DNA of 64,000 bases from Magnetovibrio sp. (GCF_036568125.1 NZ_DATCTF010000010.1:62001-126000); one strand, 5' to 3'. Shown: positions 16,687 to 25,646, counted from the first letter of the stretch. Notes: generated by a model from the sequence alone, not told the origin. Program-made: numbers and translations.

Positions 16687-18054
16687 ATGGCAGGCAAGTT
16701 GACTTTTGATGAGCTGAAACAGGCCGCCCAGGCGGGTGAAATCGATACGGTTCTCGCCGTCATGGTCGATATGCAAGGGCGCTTGATGGGCAAGCGCATG
16801 CATGTGGACTTTTTCATCGACAGCGGCTGGGAAGAAACCCACAGCTGCAACTATCTGCTTGCCACCGACATGGAAATGGAAACCGTCGCCGGCTACAAAT
16901 CGACCAGCTGGGAAGCGGGCTACGGCGATTACGCTTTGAAGCCGGACCTCGACACCATGCGCCGCATTCCGTGGTTGGAAGGCACCGCGCTGGTGATTTG
17001 CGACGTGCTCGACCATCAAACTCACGAACCCATTCCTCATTCGCCACGCGCCATCTTGAAAAAGCAAATCGCGCGTTTGGAAGCGATGGGCATGAAGGCC
17101 TTCATGGCGACCGAGTTGGAATTCTTCTTGTTCAAGGAAAGCTATGAGGAAGCCTTGGAAAAAGGTCATGTCGGACTGACGCCGATCAGCGGCTATAACG
17201 AAGATTACCACATCTTCCAAACCACCAAGGAAGAAGACGTCATGCGCGCGATCCGCAACGGATTGAATGGCGCCGACATTCCGGTGGAAAATTCCAAAGG
17301 CGAGGCGTGTGCCGGCCAGGAAGAAATCAACGTGCGCTACGCCGATGCCCTGGCGATGGGCGATCGTCACTCGATCATTAAAAACGGCTGCAAGGAAATC
17401 GCCTGGGCCAAGGGGCGTTCCATCAGCTTCATGGCGAAATGGAGCTACGATCACGCCGGCAACTCGTCGCACATTCACCAGTCGTTGTGGAGCTTGGATG
17501 GCGAACCGCTGTTCTTCGATGCCGACGCCGAACACGGCATGTCGGATCTGATGCGCCACTACTTGGCGGGACTGTTGCATCACGCCAGCGAAATCACCTA
17601 TTTCCTGGCTCCTTACATCAATTCCTACAAACGCTTCATGGAAGGCACCTTTGCGCCGACCAAGGCGATCTGGTCGATGGACAATCGCACCGCGGGCTAT
17701 CGCATTTGCGGCGCACATTCCAAGGCGGTGCGCGTGGAATGCCGGGTTGGCGGCGCCGACCTGAATCCTTATTTGGCGATGGCCGCGCTGCTGGCGGCGG
17801 GCATCGACGGCTTGGAAAACAAACGCGAGTTGGAGCCGGAATTCAAGGGCGACGCTTACCACGGCGAAGGCGCGCGCGAAATTCCCAAAACCCTGCGCGA
17901 CGCCATCACGGAGCTGGACAACTCCAAGATGCTCCGCGCCGCCATGGGCGACGATGTGATCGATCACTACGTCCATGCCGGACGCTGGGAACAATATGAA
18001 CAAGACCGCCGCGTCACCGACTGGGAAGTCCGACGCGGCTTTGAAAGAGCCTAA
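16687..18054 (+). CDS. Glutamine-synthetase-like gamma-glutamyl-amine ligase
   Basis: Type I glutamine synthetase fold, about 455 residues (ATG 16687 with AGGTGA upstream; GTG 16678 and ATG 16681 are alternatives). The N-terminal beta-grasp domain (about 1-115) lacks the classical GlnA Asp50 region. The catalytic domain has ATELEFFLF, GQEEINVRYADAL, the nucleotide segment SSHIHQSLW and the NRTAGYRICGAHSKAVRVECRVGGADLNPYL region (given as NRTAGYRICG and RVGGADLNPYL). It lacks the C-terminal adenylylation Tyr loop context of GlnA. This GlnT/PuuA-like group often ligates glutamate to an amine. With aldehyde and alcohol dehydrogenases immediately downstream, I infer gamma-glutamylation of an amino alcohol; true glutamine synthesis is unlikely. 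Confidence 0.82.
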   Translation: MAGKLTFDELKQAAQAGEIDTVLAVMVDMQGRLMGKRMHVDFFIDSGWEETHSCNYLLATDMEMETVAGYKSTSWEAGYGDYALKPDLDTMRRIPWLEGTALVICDVLDHQTHEPIPHSPRAILKKQIARLEAMGMKAFMATELEFFLFKESYEEALEKGHVGLTPISGYNEDYHIFQTTKEEDVMRAIRNGLNGADIPVENSKGEACAGQEEINVRYADALAMGDRHSIIKNGCKEIAWAKGRSISFMAKWSYDHAGNSSHIHQSLWSLDGEPLFFDADAEHGMSDLMRHYLAGLLHHASEITYFLAPYINSYKRFMEGTFAPTKAIWSMDNRTAGYRICGAHSKAVRVECRVGGADLNPYLAMAALLAAGIDGLENKRELEPEFKGDAYHGEGAREIPKTLRDAITELDNSKMLRAAMGDDVIDHYVHAGRWEQYEQDRRVTDWEVRRGFERA

Positions 18055-18082
18055 GAGCTTTACTTCTTTAAGAGAAAAAACC

Positions 18083-19465
18083 ATGACAAAAATGATCGAA
18101 TGTATCTCCCCCGTGGACGGGTCGGTTTTCGCCACGCGTCCGTGTGCTTCCGCCGAAGATGCCGCCGCCATCGTCGCCAAGTCGCGCGCCGCGCAACCCG
18201 CATGGGCCGCGCGCCCGATGTCGGAACGCATCGCCTTGGTGCGTGCCGGGCTTGAGCGCCTCGGTGAAATGAACGACGAAGTGGTGCCTGAACTGGCCCA
18301 TATGATGGGCCGTCCGGTGCGTTACGGCGGCGAGTTCAGGGGCGTGAACGAGCGCGGCACCTACATGGCTGAGATCGCCGAAGAGGCGCTGGCGCCAATC
18401 ATCGTCGAAAACAGCGAAGCATTCGAACGCCGCATCGTGCGCGAACCGCACGGCATCGTGTTTGTCATCGCGCCGTGGAACTATCCGTACATGACGGCGA
18501 TCAACACCGTCGCGCCCGCCCTGATCGCGGGCAACACCGTGATCATCAAGCACGCCAGCCAGACGTTGCTGGTGGGCGAGCGCATGGTACGCGCCTTCAA
18601 CGAAGCCGGCGTGCCTGGCGATGTGTTCCAAAACGTGTTCCTCGATCACGACACCACCTCGTCTTTGATCGCTTCGGGCAGCTTCGACTTCGTCAACTTC
18701 ACGGGCTCCGTCGGCGGTGGCCAGTCCATCGAACGCGCGGCTGCAGGGACCTTCACCGGCGTCGGCCTTGAACTTGGCGGCAAGGACCCCGGTTACGTGA
18801 TGGACGACGCCAACCTGGACGCGGCAGTCGACACTTTGATCGACGGCGCGATGTTCAATTCCGGGCAGTGCTGCTGCGGGATCGAACGCATTTACGTGGT
18901 CGAATCCCTGTACGACGCGTTTGTCGAAAAAGCCGTGGCGATCGTGTCGGGCTATAAGCTCGGCAATCCGCTGGATGAAAACACCACCATCGGTCCGATG
19001 GCGCACAAGCGTTTCGCCGACGAAGCGCGTGCCCAGGTTTCCGAGGCCGTCGCCGCGGGCGCGACGCCTTTGATCGACCCGGCGCTGTTTCCCGCCGACG
19101 ACGGCGGGGCGTATCTGGCGCCGCAGATCCTCACCAACGTCACCCACGACATGCGCGTGATGCGCGACGAAACCTTCGGTCCGGTGGTCGGCATCATGAA
19201 GGTCAAGGATGACGAGGAAGCGATCCGTCTGATGAACGACAGCGAATTCGGCCTTACCGCGTCGTTGTGGACCCAGGACGCCGCCCGCGCCGCCGCCATC
19301 GGCGCGCGGTTGCAGACCGGCACGGTGTTCATGAACCGCGCCGACTACGTCGATCCGGGCCTGTGCTGGACCGGATGCAAAGGCACCGGGCGCGGCGGCG
19401 CGCTGTCGATCATCGGGTACCACAACTTGACCCGTCCCAAATCGTATCACCTGAAGAAAGCTTAA
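18083..19465 (+). CDS. NAD(P)-dependent aldehyde dehydrogenase
   Basis: ALDH-superfamily enzyme, 460 residues from ATG 18083, where AAGAGAAA provides a weak ribosome-binding site; the frame is open further upstream but overlaps the ligase gene. Motifs: VIAPWNYPYMTAINT (cofactor cleft), the general base in ELGGKDPGYVM, catalytic Cys in NSGQCCCGIERIYV, and ETFGPVVGIMKV. It has a run of three Cys at the catalytic position, QCCCG, somewhat unusual. Its predicted role is oxidation of the aldehyde made by the alcohol dehydrogenase that follows 5 nt downstream. Product identity depends on the unknown operon substrate. Confidence 0.9.
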   Translation: MTKMIECISPVDGSVFATRPCASAEDAAAIVAKSRAAQPAWAARPMSERIALVRAGLERLGEMNDEVVPELAHMMGRPVRYGGEFRGVNERGTYMAEIAEEALAPIIVENSEAFERRIVREPHGIVFVIAPWNYPYMTAINTVAPALIAGNTVIIKHASQTLLVGERMVRAFNEAGVPGDVFQNVFLDHDTTSSLIASGSFDFVNFTGSVGGGQSIERAAAGTFTGVGLELGGKDPGYVMDDANLDAAVDTLIDGAMFNSGQCCCGIERIYVVESLYDAFVEKAVAIVSGYKLGNPLDENTTIGPMAHKRFADEARAQVSEAVAAGATPLIDPALFPADDGGAYLAPQILTNVTHDMRVMRDETFGPVVGIMKVKDDEEAIRLMNDSEFGLTASLWTQDAARAAAIGARLQTGTVFMNRADYVDPGLCWTGCKGTGRGGALSIIGYHNLTRPKSYHLKKA

Positions 19466-19470
19466 CGGCC

Positions 19471-20616
19471 ATGTCTCTCACCGCTAACTGGAACTACCCG
19501 ACCCCGATCCGTTTTGGCGCGGGGCGGATTAAGGAAATCGCCGATGCGTGCGCCGCCGTGGGCATGAAGCGCCCGCTGTTGGTCACCGACAAAGGCCTCG
19601 CCAACATGGCGATCACCCAAGGCACGCTCGATCTTTTGGATCAGGCGGGCCTGGGGCGCGCCTTGTTTGCCGACGTCGATCCCAACCCCAGCGAAATCAA
19701 TCTGGCCGCTGGCGTCAAAGCGTACAACGACGGTGACCACGATGGCGTGATTGCGTTCGGCGGTGGATCGGGTTTGGACTTGGGCAAAGTGATCGCTTTC
19801 CAAGCCAAGCAAACCCGCCCCGTTTGGGACTTTGAAGACGTCGGCGACTGGTGGACACGCGCCGATGTGGACGCCATCGCGCCGATCATCGCGGTTCCGA
19901 CCACGGCGGGCACCGGTTCCGAAGTGGGCCGCGCCGGCATCATCACCAATTCCGAAACCCACGTGAAGAAGATCATCTTCCACCCGAAAATCATGCCGTC
20001 CATCGTCATATGCGATCCGGAACTGACCGTCGGCATGCCTCAGGTGATCACCGTGGGCACAGGCTTGGATGCGTTCATTCACTGTCTGGAAGCTTACAGC
20101 TCGCCGTTCTACCATCCCATGAGCCAGGGTATCGCCCTGGAAGGCATGCGTTTGGTGAAGGAAAACCTGCCCAAGGTCTACGCCAACCCGAACGACATCG
20201 AAGCACGTGGTCACATGATGGCTGCCGCGGCGATGGGCGCCACGGCGTTCCAAAAAGGCCTCGGCGCGATGCACGCCATGTCGCACCCGGTGGGCGCGGT
20301 CTACAACACCCATCACGGCATGACCAACGCCGTGGTGATGCCAGCGGTGTTGAAATTCAACCGCCCCGCCATCGACGAGCGCATCGCCGCCGCCGCCGCC
20401 TATATGGGCATCGACGGCGGTTTCGATGGGTTTTACGATTTCGTCTTGCAAACCCGCGCCGATCATGGCGTGCCCGACAAGCTGAGCGCGTTGGGGGTCG
20501 GGACCGACCGGATTGACGACTTGGCCCAAATGGCGGTCGAAGACCCCAGTGCCGGCGGCAACCCGGTCGAGCTGACGGTGGACGCCGCGAAGGTCCTGTT
20601 CGAAGCCTGTATCTAG
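19471..20616 (+). CDS. Iron-containing (type III) alcohol dehydrogenase
   Basis: Group III metal-dependent alcohol dehydrogenase, 381 residues from ATG 19471; an upstream open frame lies inside the aldehyde dehydrogenase. The NAD-binding GGGSGLDLGKVIAF and TTAGTGSEVGR are present, and all four metal ligands can be seen: Asp and His in GTGLDAFIHCLEAY, His in GAMHAMSHPVGA and His in NTHHGMTNA. It would oxidise an alcohol group to an aldehyde for the adjacent dehydrogenase, working on a free or gamma-glutamylated amino alcohol. It is the last gene of the operon and is followed by a hairpin terminator. Confidence 0.92.
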   Translation: MSLTANWNYPTPIRFGAGRIKEIADACAAVGMKRPLLVTDKGLANMAITQGTLDLLDQAGLGRALFADVDPNPSEINLAAGVKAYNDGDHDGVIAFGGGSGLDLGKVIAFQAKQTRPVWDFEDVGDWWTRADVDAIAPIIAVPTTAGTGSEVGRAGIITNSETHVKKIIFHPKIMPSIVICDPELTVGMPQVITVGTGLDAFIHCLEAYSSPFYHPMSQGIALEGMRLVKENLPKVYANPNDIEARGHMMAAAAMGATAFQKGLGAMHAMSHPVGAVYNTHHGMTNAVVMPAVLKFNRPAIDERIAAAAAYMGIDGGFDGFYDFVLQTRADHGVPDKLSALGVGTDRIDDLAQMAVEDPSAGGNPVELTVDAAKVLFEACI

Positions 20617-20645
20617 TTCCCCAGGACCTCCCCACCCTTCAGCAG

Positions 20646-20697
20646 ACAAGGCCCGCGCGATGAAATCCTTATACGGTTTCTATCTCGCGGGCCTTGT
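20646..20697 (+). terminator. Terminator after the alcohol dehydrogenase gene
   Basis: ACAAGGCCCGCG (20646-20657) and CGCGGGCCTTGT (20686-20697) form a 12-bp perfect stem with a 28-nt loop and are followed by ATTTT. The long loop is unusual. Confidence 0.6.
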
Positions 20698-20717
20698 ATT
20701 TTCACCATATTCGAGCC

Positions 20718-21074
20718 ATGTACTCAGTCATGTGTAACGCCTTAAGCCCAGAAAAAGCCGTGATTTGGTCCGTTCTGCACGGGCTTGCCCCAGAGGATTT
20801 GCGCGCCGATTATTTTACCCATCCCGTCTATCGGGGGTGGTTCGAGGCCGTGGATGCTTTGCGCCGGGATCATGCCGAGGTCTCGATCGATGCGATTTGC
20901 GCCATTGCGCAAAATCGGGGGGTGGCGATGCGTGATATCGACCGCCGGGCGCTGCGCCGGATGATGCGCATTGCGCCACCGGGGCGTATCGCCGACAACG
21001 CCGAACTGTTGGGCCAAGCGCTGTTCGACCGTCACCACGGCAATGCCGTGCACATCGAAAAATTGATCAATTGA
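20718..21074 (+). CDS. Small protein of unknown function, DnaB N-terminal-domain-like
   Basis: Predicted soluble helical protein of 118 residues (ATG 20718; a TTG at 20694 is inside the preceding terminator, and ATG 20730 is an alternative). The pattern EKAVIWSVLHGL, EDLRADYFTHPVYRGWFEAVDALRRD (shown as DYFTHPVYRGWFEAVDAL) and the following SIDAICAIAQNRG resembles the N-terminal helical domain of replicative helicase DnaB, without any ATPase domain. This likeness is by eye only. It sits alone between two terminators. There is no strong ribosome-binding site. Function unknown. Confidence 0.6.
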   Translation: MYSVMCNALSPEKAVIWSVLHGLAPEDLRADYFTHPVYRGWFEAVDALRRDHAEVSIDAICAIAQNRGVAMRDIDRRALRRMMRIAPPGRIADNAELLGQALFDRHHGNAVHIEKLIN

Positions 21075-21089
21075 GAAGCACAAAAAAAG

Positions 21090-21118
21090 ACGCCGGTGAG
21101 AGAAACTCTCGCCGGCGT
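21090..21118. terminator. Bidirectional-looking hairpin terminator
   Basis: ACGCCGGTGAGAG (21090-21102) and CTCTCGCCGGCGT (21106-21118) pair over 13 bp with one G-T wobble and an AAA loop. It is flanked by seven A at 21082-21089, which gives a T run on the minus strand, and by AAATTTT on the plus side. The remaining 21119-21393 stretch is AT-rich and presumably holds the promoter of the next gene; no clear -35/-10 pair stands out. Confidence 0.75.
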
Positions 21119-21393
21119 AAATTTTAACCCCTTGCTCTCCAAAATGGAGATGTCACTGACACGCGAATGGGGACGCATGCCAATGAACACACACAAATAC
21201 ATTCTAACTATTGGGGAAAAATGGTACATTCCACGGATAGACGAACCGGGTAATCTAATTGTATTATTTAAAAGGTGGTTTGTTTTGTGTTTCAAAATGA
21301 ATCTGTTTTTACGCAATGACATAGCCTTATTTTGGGGTGAGTGGTGTGGCGGTCGAGACGGCTGCGGCTCTGTGCTCGTTCGAAGGGAATACA

Positions 21394-22029
21394 ATGAAAA
21401 TCCTATTGGTTGACGATCATAAGCTTGTCCGTGCGGGTCTGGTCCTGGTGCTGCAGCAAATGGAAGCCGGTATCGAGTTGCTGGAAGCCGGCACGGGCCG
21501 CGAAGCCATCGAATTAGCCGGCAACACCCCCGACATCGATTTGATTTTAATGGACCTCGATTTGCCTGAAGGCAGTGGCCTGGAAGCGTTGAGCGCCATC
21601 AACGCCAAGAACCCGGATTTGTCGGTGGTGATTTTATCGGCGATGGAAGATCAAGCCATGGTGTCGCGTGCGATGGAACTGGGCGCGCGGGGCTTCATTC
21701 CCAAATCGGCCAGCGGCGACGTGATGCTCAATTCGCTTCGTTTGGTGCTGTCGGGCGGCATTTGCCTGCCACCCGGTTATGGCGATGCGTCGCGCGGGGA
21801 CAATTCCGAATTGCCCAATTTGACCCAGCGACAGTTGGAAGTGTTGCGGTTCATGGCGCAAGGCAACTCCAACAAGGAAATTGCCCGCGAATTGGGTATT
21901 TCCGAAAACACCGTGCGCGTCCACATCTCGGCCATCATCAGCGCGCTCGACGCCACCAACCGAACCGAGGCGGCGTATTCGGCGATGCGCTTGGGACTGA
22001 TCCCGCGCGCCACCCTCAGCATGGCTTGA
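21394..22029 (+). CDS. NarL/FixJ-family response regulator (receiver + LuxR HTH)
   Basis: DNA-binding response regulator, 211 residues, ATG 21394 with GAAGGGA 6 nt upstream. The receiver (about 1-118) has DDH at 7-9, predicted phospho-Asp54 in LMDLDLPEG and the conserved Lys in FIPKSASGD. The C-terminal HTH (about 145-200) has LTQRQLEVLRFMAQGNSNKEIARELG (given as LTQRQLEVLRFMAQG) and ISENTVRVHISAI. It converges on the hybrid kinase gene, with only 40 nt between the stops, and is the obvious candidate output for that kinase, whose own receiver is C-terminal and lacks an output domain. Confidence 0.9.
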   Translation: MKILLVDDHKLVRAGLVLVLQQMEAGIELLEAGTGREAIELAGNTPDIDLILMDLDLPEGSGLEALSAINAKNPDLSVVILSAMEDQAMVSRAMELGARGFIPKSASGDVMLNSLRLVLSGGICLPPGYGDASRGDNSELPNLTQRQLEVLRFMAQGNSNKEIARELGISENTVRVHISAIISALDATNRTEAAYSAMRLGLIPRATLSMA

Positions 22030-22069
22030 TCTCGCAGATCTGAAGTGCCTGCCGTCACCGATGGTGCGT

Positions 22070-24430
22070 TTAAGCACTCGGAGGGGGCGGTTCCGGGGTG
22101 CTTTTTCGCGACAAGACCTTGTGCACTTTGGACATCAGTTCTTCGGGCTGGACGGGCTTGTGCAAGATGGGGAAGCCGCTCTTTTTCGCTTCGCGCAAAC
22201 GTTCCGGCGCGGTGTCGCCCGTGATGATGATGGCTGGGATGTCGGTGGCCAAGGTTTTGCGAATCATGTCGATGGCGTCGCGGCCGGTCAGTTCCGCATC
22301 CAAACGATAATCGGCAATGATCAAGTCGGGAATGCGGCTGGCACCGATAAAAGCGCCGCGAATGGTATTGGTGTGCGCGCTAAGGAACGTCTGGGTCGAA
22401 TACCCGGCATTGTTCAAAAGCGACTTCAGCCCCAACAGCACTTGCTCGTCGTCTTCGATGATGACGATGTGTTCGTCGCCGTGGACCATGGATGTGGGGA
22501 AGAAAGCCTCTTCCTCATCGACTTGTATCGACGACAACGGCACATCGATCCAGAACGTGGAGCCTTTTCCCGGTTTGGACGAACAACCGATCCGACAGCC
22601 CAGCAAATCCGACATCCGCCGCACGATTGAAAGTCCAAGCCCCAGGCCTTGGGCACGTTGGCGCGCTTGGTTGTCGATTTGGTAGAAATCTTGGAAGATC
22701 AGTTCCAGCTTGTCATTGGCGATGCCGGGACCGGTGTCGCGAATTTCAATGCGCAGATGGCCGTCGCGGCGGCGGCAACCGATCAGGACGCGACCGCGTT
22801 CGGTGTACTTGATGGCGTTATCGACCAGATTACGCACGATCGTTTCCAAAAGCGAAGGATCGGAATAGATGTGAGCGGAACTGTCGACAGTGCGCAGTTC
22901 CAAGTCGTTGGCCCACGCGACCGCGGTCAGCTCGCTTTTGATGCGTGCGATCATCGGGCCGACGCCGAAATCCTTGAACGCGGGTTGCACCACGCTGGCT
23001 TCCAGCTTGGAAATGTCCAGCAAGGTGTTGAGCAGCTCTTTCAAGGAGTCCAGGGAATTGCGGATCAGCTTGATGATGTCGCGTTTTTCGGCCTCGGTTT
23101 CCTTGCTTTCCAGGGCGTAGACGAACAAATTCAGCGCTTGCAAGGGTTGGCGCAGGTCGTGGCTGGCAGCGGCCAAAAAGCGCGTCTTGGCGACGGACGC
23201 TTTTTCAGCTTCGTCGCGCGCTTCCACCAATCCCGCTTCGCGCGAGTGCAAGGTGTCGACCAGATATTGCAGGGACCGCGCCATATCGGTGATTTCGTCG
23301 TCGCCCGAGGTATTGATTTTAATGTACTCGCCTTCGGCATGGGCCAGCATCGAAACGCGCAGCTGCACCAGGCGGCGCAACACCGTGCGGCTGACGTACA
23401 GGAACGTTGCGATGGCGACCAGGGCGGATACCAGAATGAATCCGATCATCGCTTGGAGGGTGATGTCCATTGACCGGCTGGTATCGCGGTTGGTTTTGGT
23501 GATGGCGGCACGGATGTCCTGGGTGGCAAGATTGGAAGCCGAAATGAATTGTTCGGCAATGGTGCGCGCGGAACTCAAAGAGGCCTGAATTTGGTTGAGG
23601 GTGTCGAGGTCAAGTTTTTTGACGTGAAACAACCCGGTGCGGCCGAATGTGATGGCGTCCAGACGTTCCAGGGTGTCTTGGGCGTCGAGTTTGGCCTCAT
23701 GGGGCAAATAGGCGTATTGGCCGCGGACATCGTCGAGCTTGCGGGTCGCGCGCTTTTCCAAATCGATTAGCGGTGCGCTGTGCTCGAGGCGGGTGGCCGT
23801 CATCAACATGAAAATCACCGAATGAATGGATTCATTCCATTGGTGCAGGGGGCCGGATGGGGCGATGGTGCCGTCGGGCAGGTTGGTGCCGAATTGCACC
23901 GACACCAAGTCCTCTTGCAACTGAATCATCTCCAGATCGATTTCCGACAGCCGTTCGGCATAGACGATCCGATTTTCCGTCAAAGTGTTAAGGGTGTTGT
24001 AGGTGCTGAACAGTTGTTCTTTGAGATCGAGCAGTTCCTGTTTGCGATTTCCGGATAGCGCCTCGGTAGAGATGCTGTTGACGATCTCTTCCAGCCAGGC
24101 GGCGTCGTCTTCGACCTGGGCGATCAAGTTGACACGGGTCCAGGTGGTGGGCGAAATGATCAAGCTGGCGCCACGGCCCGCGACGCTGATGGACAATTGG
24201 CTGATGTGGGCGGTGTCTTCAAGGGTCGGAAGCTCCGCATTGATCAGCATGTCGTAATTATCTTGGAAACGGTTGAGCGCGACAATGGACGCCACGCCCG
24301 CGACAATCGCCGTTATGGTGATGAACCCGAGCGCCAAAAAGAGCTTGGTCGAAATCGCGGATTGAGCCTTCGCAATGAAATGGTCGTTCTGATCATTGGG
24401 GGGTGCGTTCGGCGCGCCCATGGCGTCCAT
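22070..24430 (-). CDS. Membrane hybrid sensor histidine kinase
   Basis: Hybrid kinase of 786 residues from ATG 24430, which has AAGGA 9 nt upstream; a GTG at 24472 is less likely. Layout: a short cytoplasmic N-terminus, helix 1 (about 30-52), a long helical periplasmic region of about 270 residues, helix 2 (about 322-345), HAMP, HisKA with His424 in AAASHDLRQPLQALN, HATPase with NLVDNAIKYTERG, DTGPGIAND and GLGLGLSIVRRMS, then a C-terminal receiver with predicted phospho-Asp707 in ADYRLDAELTG. There is no Hpt domain. The helical periplasmic region resembles TorS-like sensors, which read a periplasmic binding protein; such a protein is encoded divergently at 24558. Phosphotransfer to the convergent LuxR-type regulator is inferred. 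Confidence 0.9.
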   Translation of the reverse strand: MDAMGAPNAPPNDQNDHFIAKAQSAISTKLFLALGFITITAIVAGVASIVALNRFQDNYDMLINAELPTLEDTAHISQLSISVAGRGASLIISPTTWTRVNLIAQVEDDAAWLEEIVNSISTEALSGNRKQELLDLKEQLFSTYNTLNTLTENRIVYAERLSEIDLEMIQLQEDLVSVQFGTNLPDGTIAPSGPLHQWNESIHSVIFMLMTATRLEHSAPLIDLEKRATRKLDDVRGQYAYLPHEAKLDAQDTLERLDAITFGRTGLFHVKKLDLDTLNQIQASLSSARTIAEQFISASNLATQDIRAAITKTNRDTSRSMDITLQAMIGFILVSALVAIATFLYVSRTVLRRLVQLRVSMLAHAEGEYIKINTSGDDEITDMARSLQYLVDTLHSREAGLVEARDEAEKASVAKTRFLAAASHDLRQPLQALNLFVYALESKETEAEKRDIIKLIRNSLDSLKELLNTLLDISKLEASVVQPAFKDFGVGPMIARIKSELTAVAWANDLELRTVDSSAHIYSDPSLLETIVRNLVDNAIKYTERGRVLIGCRRRDGHLRIEIRDTGPGIANDKLELIFQDFYQIDNQARQRAQGLGLGLSIVRRMSDLLGCRIGCSSKPGKGSTFWIDVPLSSIQVDEEEAFFPTSMVHGDEHIVIIEDDEQVLLGLKSLLNNAGYSTQTFLSAHTNTIRGAFIGASRIPDLIIADYRLDAELTGRDAIDMIRKTLATDIPAIIITGDTAPERLREAKKSGFPILHKPVQPEELMSKVHKVLSRKSTPEPPPPSA

Positions 24431-24557
24431 GTTCTTTGATCCTTGAAGCCCTATCCGTTTGGAGAGTATCACTTATATGTACGGGAATTTATAGGAAACT
24501 CTCTTGTTTTCGCAGTATACACGAGCAAAGTGGACAACGGGTAGGCGGAGTGGATTA

Positions 24558-25586
24558 GTGAAACAGACAATATTGTTGATGGCGATGGCGTGCGCGCTGG
24601 TATTGACGAACGGGGAGAATGCCCGCGCGGCCTCGACTATCGAGACGGTCAAAAATCGTGGCTATATCGAATGCGGCGTGACGGATCGTGTGCCAGGGTT
24701 CTCTTCGCAAAAATCCGATGGTGAATGGGCGGGCTTTTACATCGATTTCTGCCGCGCCATCGGCGCTGCGGTGATTGGCGACGCCAAGGCCATAGGCATC
24801 GATGATTATTGGCTGGATGCGCTGGAAGGGCGGGAAATCGACGTGTTGCATGCAGGCTCTACATGGACGTTCGTTCGTGACACCACCCGCGATATCGAAT
24901 TTCCCGGTATTTACTTTTATGACGGTCAAGGTTTTATGGCCCACGCCAAACTTGGTGCAAAATCGCTCAAAGAGGCCATGGCGCTTGAGGGCGTTCGGGT
25001 GTGTGCGATTGGGCCGACCTCGACGGCGCGCACCAATCTTGCCGATTTTATCGCCAAGAACAAGCTACCTTGGACGTTGGTGCCGATCAAAACCATGGAT
25101 GGTATGTGGCGGGCCTTTTTCGGTAGCCGGTGCGATATGGCGATCCACGACCGCTCCGCGCTCGCGGCCGTCCACGCGGGACGCTTGGAAGATAGCGACG
25201 ATTTCATCGTTTTTGCCGAAGTGATCAGCAAAGAACCGCTCGCTCCGGCGGTGCGCGCCGACGATGTGCAGTGGCGTGATCTGGTCGCGTGGGTTTCGCT
25301 GGTGATGATCGCGGCGGAAGAGTTGGGGGTATCCAAGGATAACGTCGACTACATGAAGGCGGCCTCTGAGTCTTCGGAAGTTCGGCGTTTGTTGGGCGAA
25401 GAGCCGGGACTCGGACAAGGCTTCGGTCTCGATGACGAGTGGGGCTATCGCATCATCAAGCAGGTCGGAAATTACGGCGATGTCTTTGAACGTAACTTGG
25501 GCATAAAAACGCCCTTCAAGATGGCGCGTGGGCTCAACAATTTGTGGCGCGACGGCGGGTTACTGTACGCCCCGCCCATCCGCTAG
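24558..25586 (+). CDS. Orphan AapJ-like periplasmic amino-acid-binding protein
   Basis: Solute-binding protein family 3, 342 residues from GTG 24558 with GGAG 7 nt upstream. A signal peptide spans about 1-25 (VKQTILLMAMACALVL then an Ala-rich cleavage site). The mature part begins STIETVKNRGYIECGV, the characteristic start of AapJ-type general L-amino-acid receptors, followed by GFYIDFCRAIGAAVIGD and DVLHAGSTWTFVRDT. No permease or ATPase gene is adjacent, unlike aapJQMP operons. It is divergent from a TorS-like hybrid kinase across 127 nt, so I infer a sensory role, presenting an amino acid or related ligand to the kinase. A strong terminator follows. Confidence 0.85.
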   Translation: MKQTILLMAMACALVLTNGENARAASTIETVKNRGYIECGVTDRVPGFSSQKSDGEWAGFYIDFCRAIGAAVIGDAKAIGIDDYWLDALEGREIDVLHAGSTWTFVRDTTRDIEFPGIYFYDGQGFMAHAKLGAKSLKEAMALEGVRVCAIGPTSTARTNLADFIAKNKLPWTLVPIKTMDGMWRAFFGSRCDMAIHDRSALAAVHAGRLEDSDDFIVFAEVISKEPLAPAVRADDVQWRDLVAWVSLVMIAAEELGVSKDNVDYMKAASESSEVRRLLGEEPGLGQGFGLDDEWGYRIIKQVGNYGDVFERNLGIKTPFKMARGLNNLWRDGGLLYAPPIR

Positions 25587-25612
25587 CTCGATTGTCGCAA
25601 CGATCAAACCTA

Positions 25613-25646
25613 AAAAGCCCGCCGTTGCATGACGGCGGGCTTTTTG
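25613..25646 (+). terminator. Rho-independent terminator of the AapJ-like gene
   Basis: AAAAAGCCCGCCGT (25613-25626) pairs perfectly with ACGGCGGGCTTTTT (25633-25646), 14 bp with a 6-nt loop and a T run. Confidence 0.92.

Noticed and set aside
21096-21413. 105-residue open frame before the LuxR-type regulator
   Set aside because: It begins inside a terminator stem, runs through an AT-rich promoter-like region, overlaps the regulator start and has no recognisable composition or ribosome-binding site.
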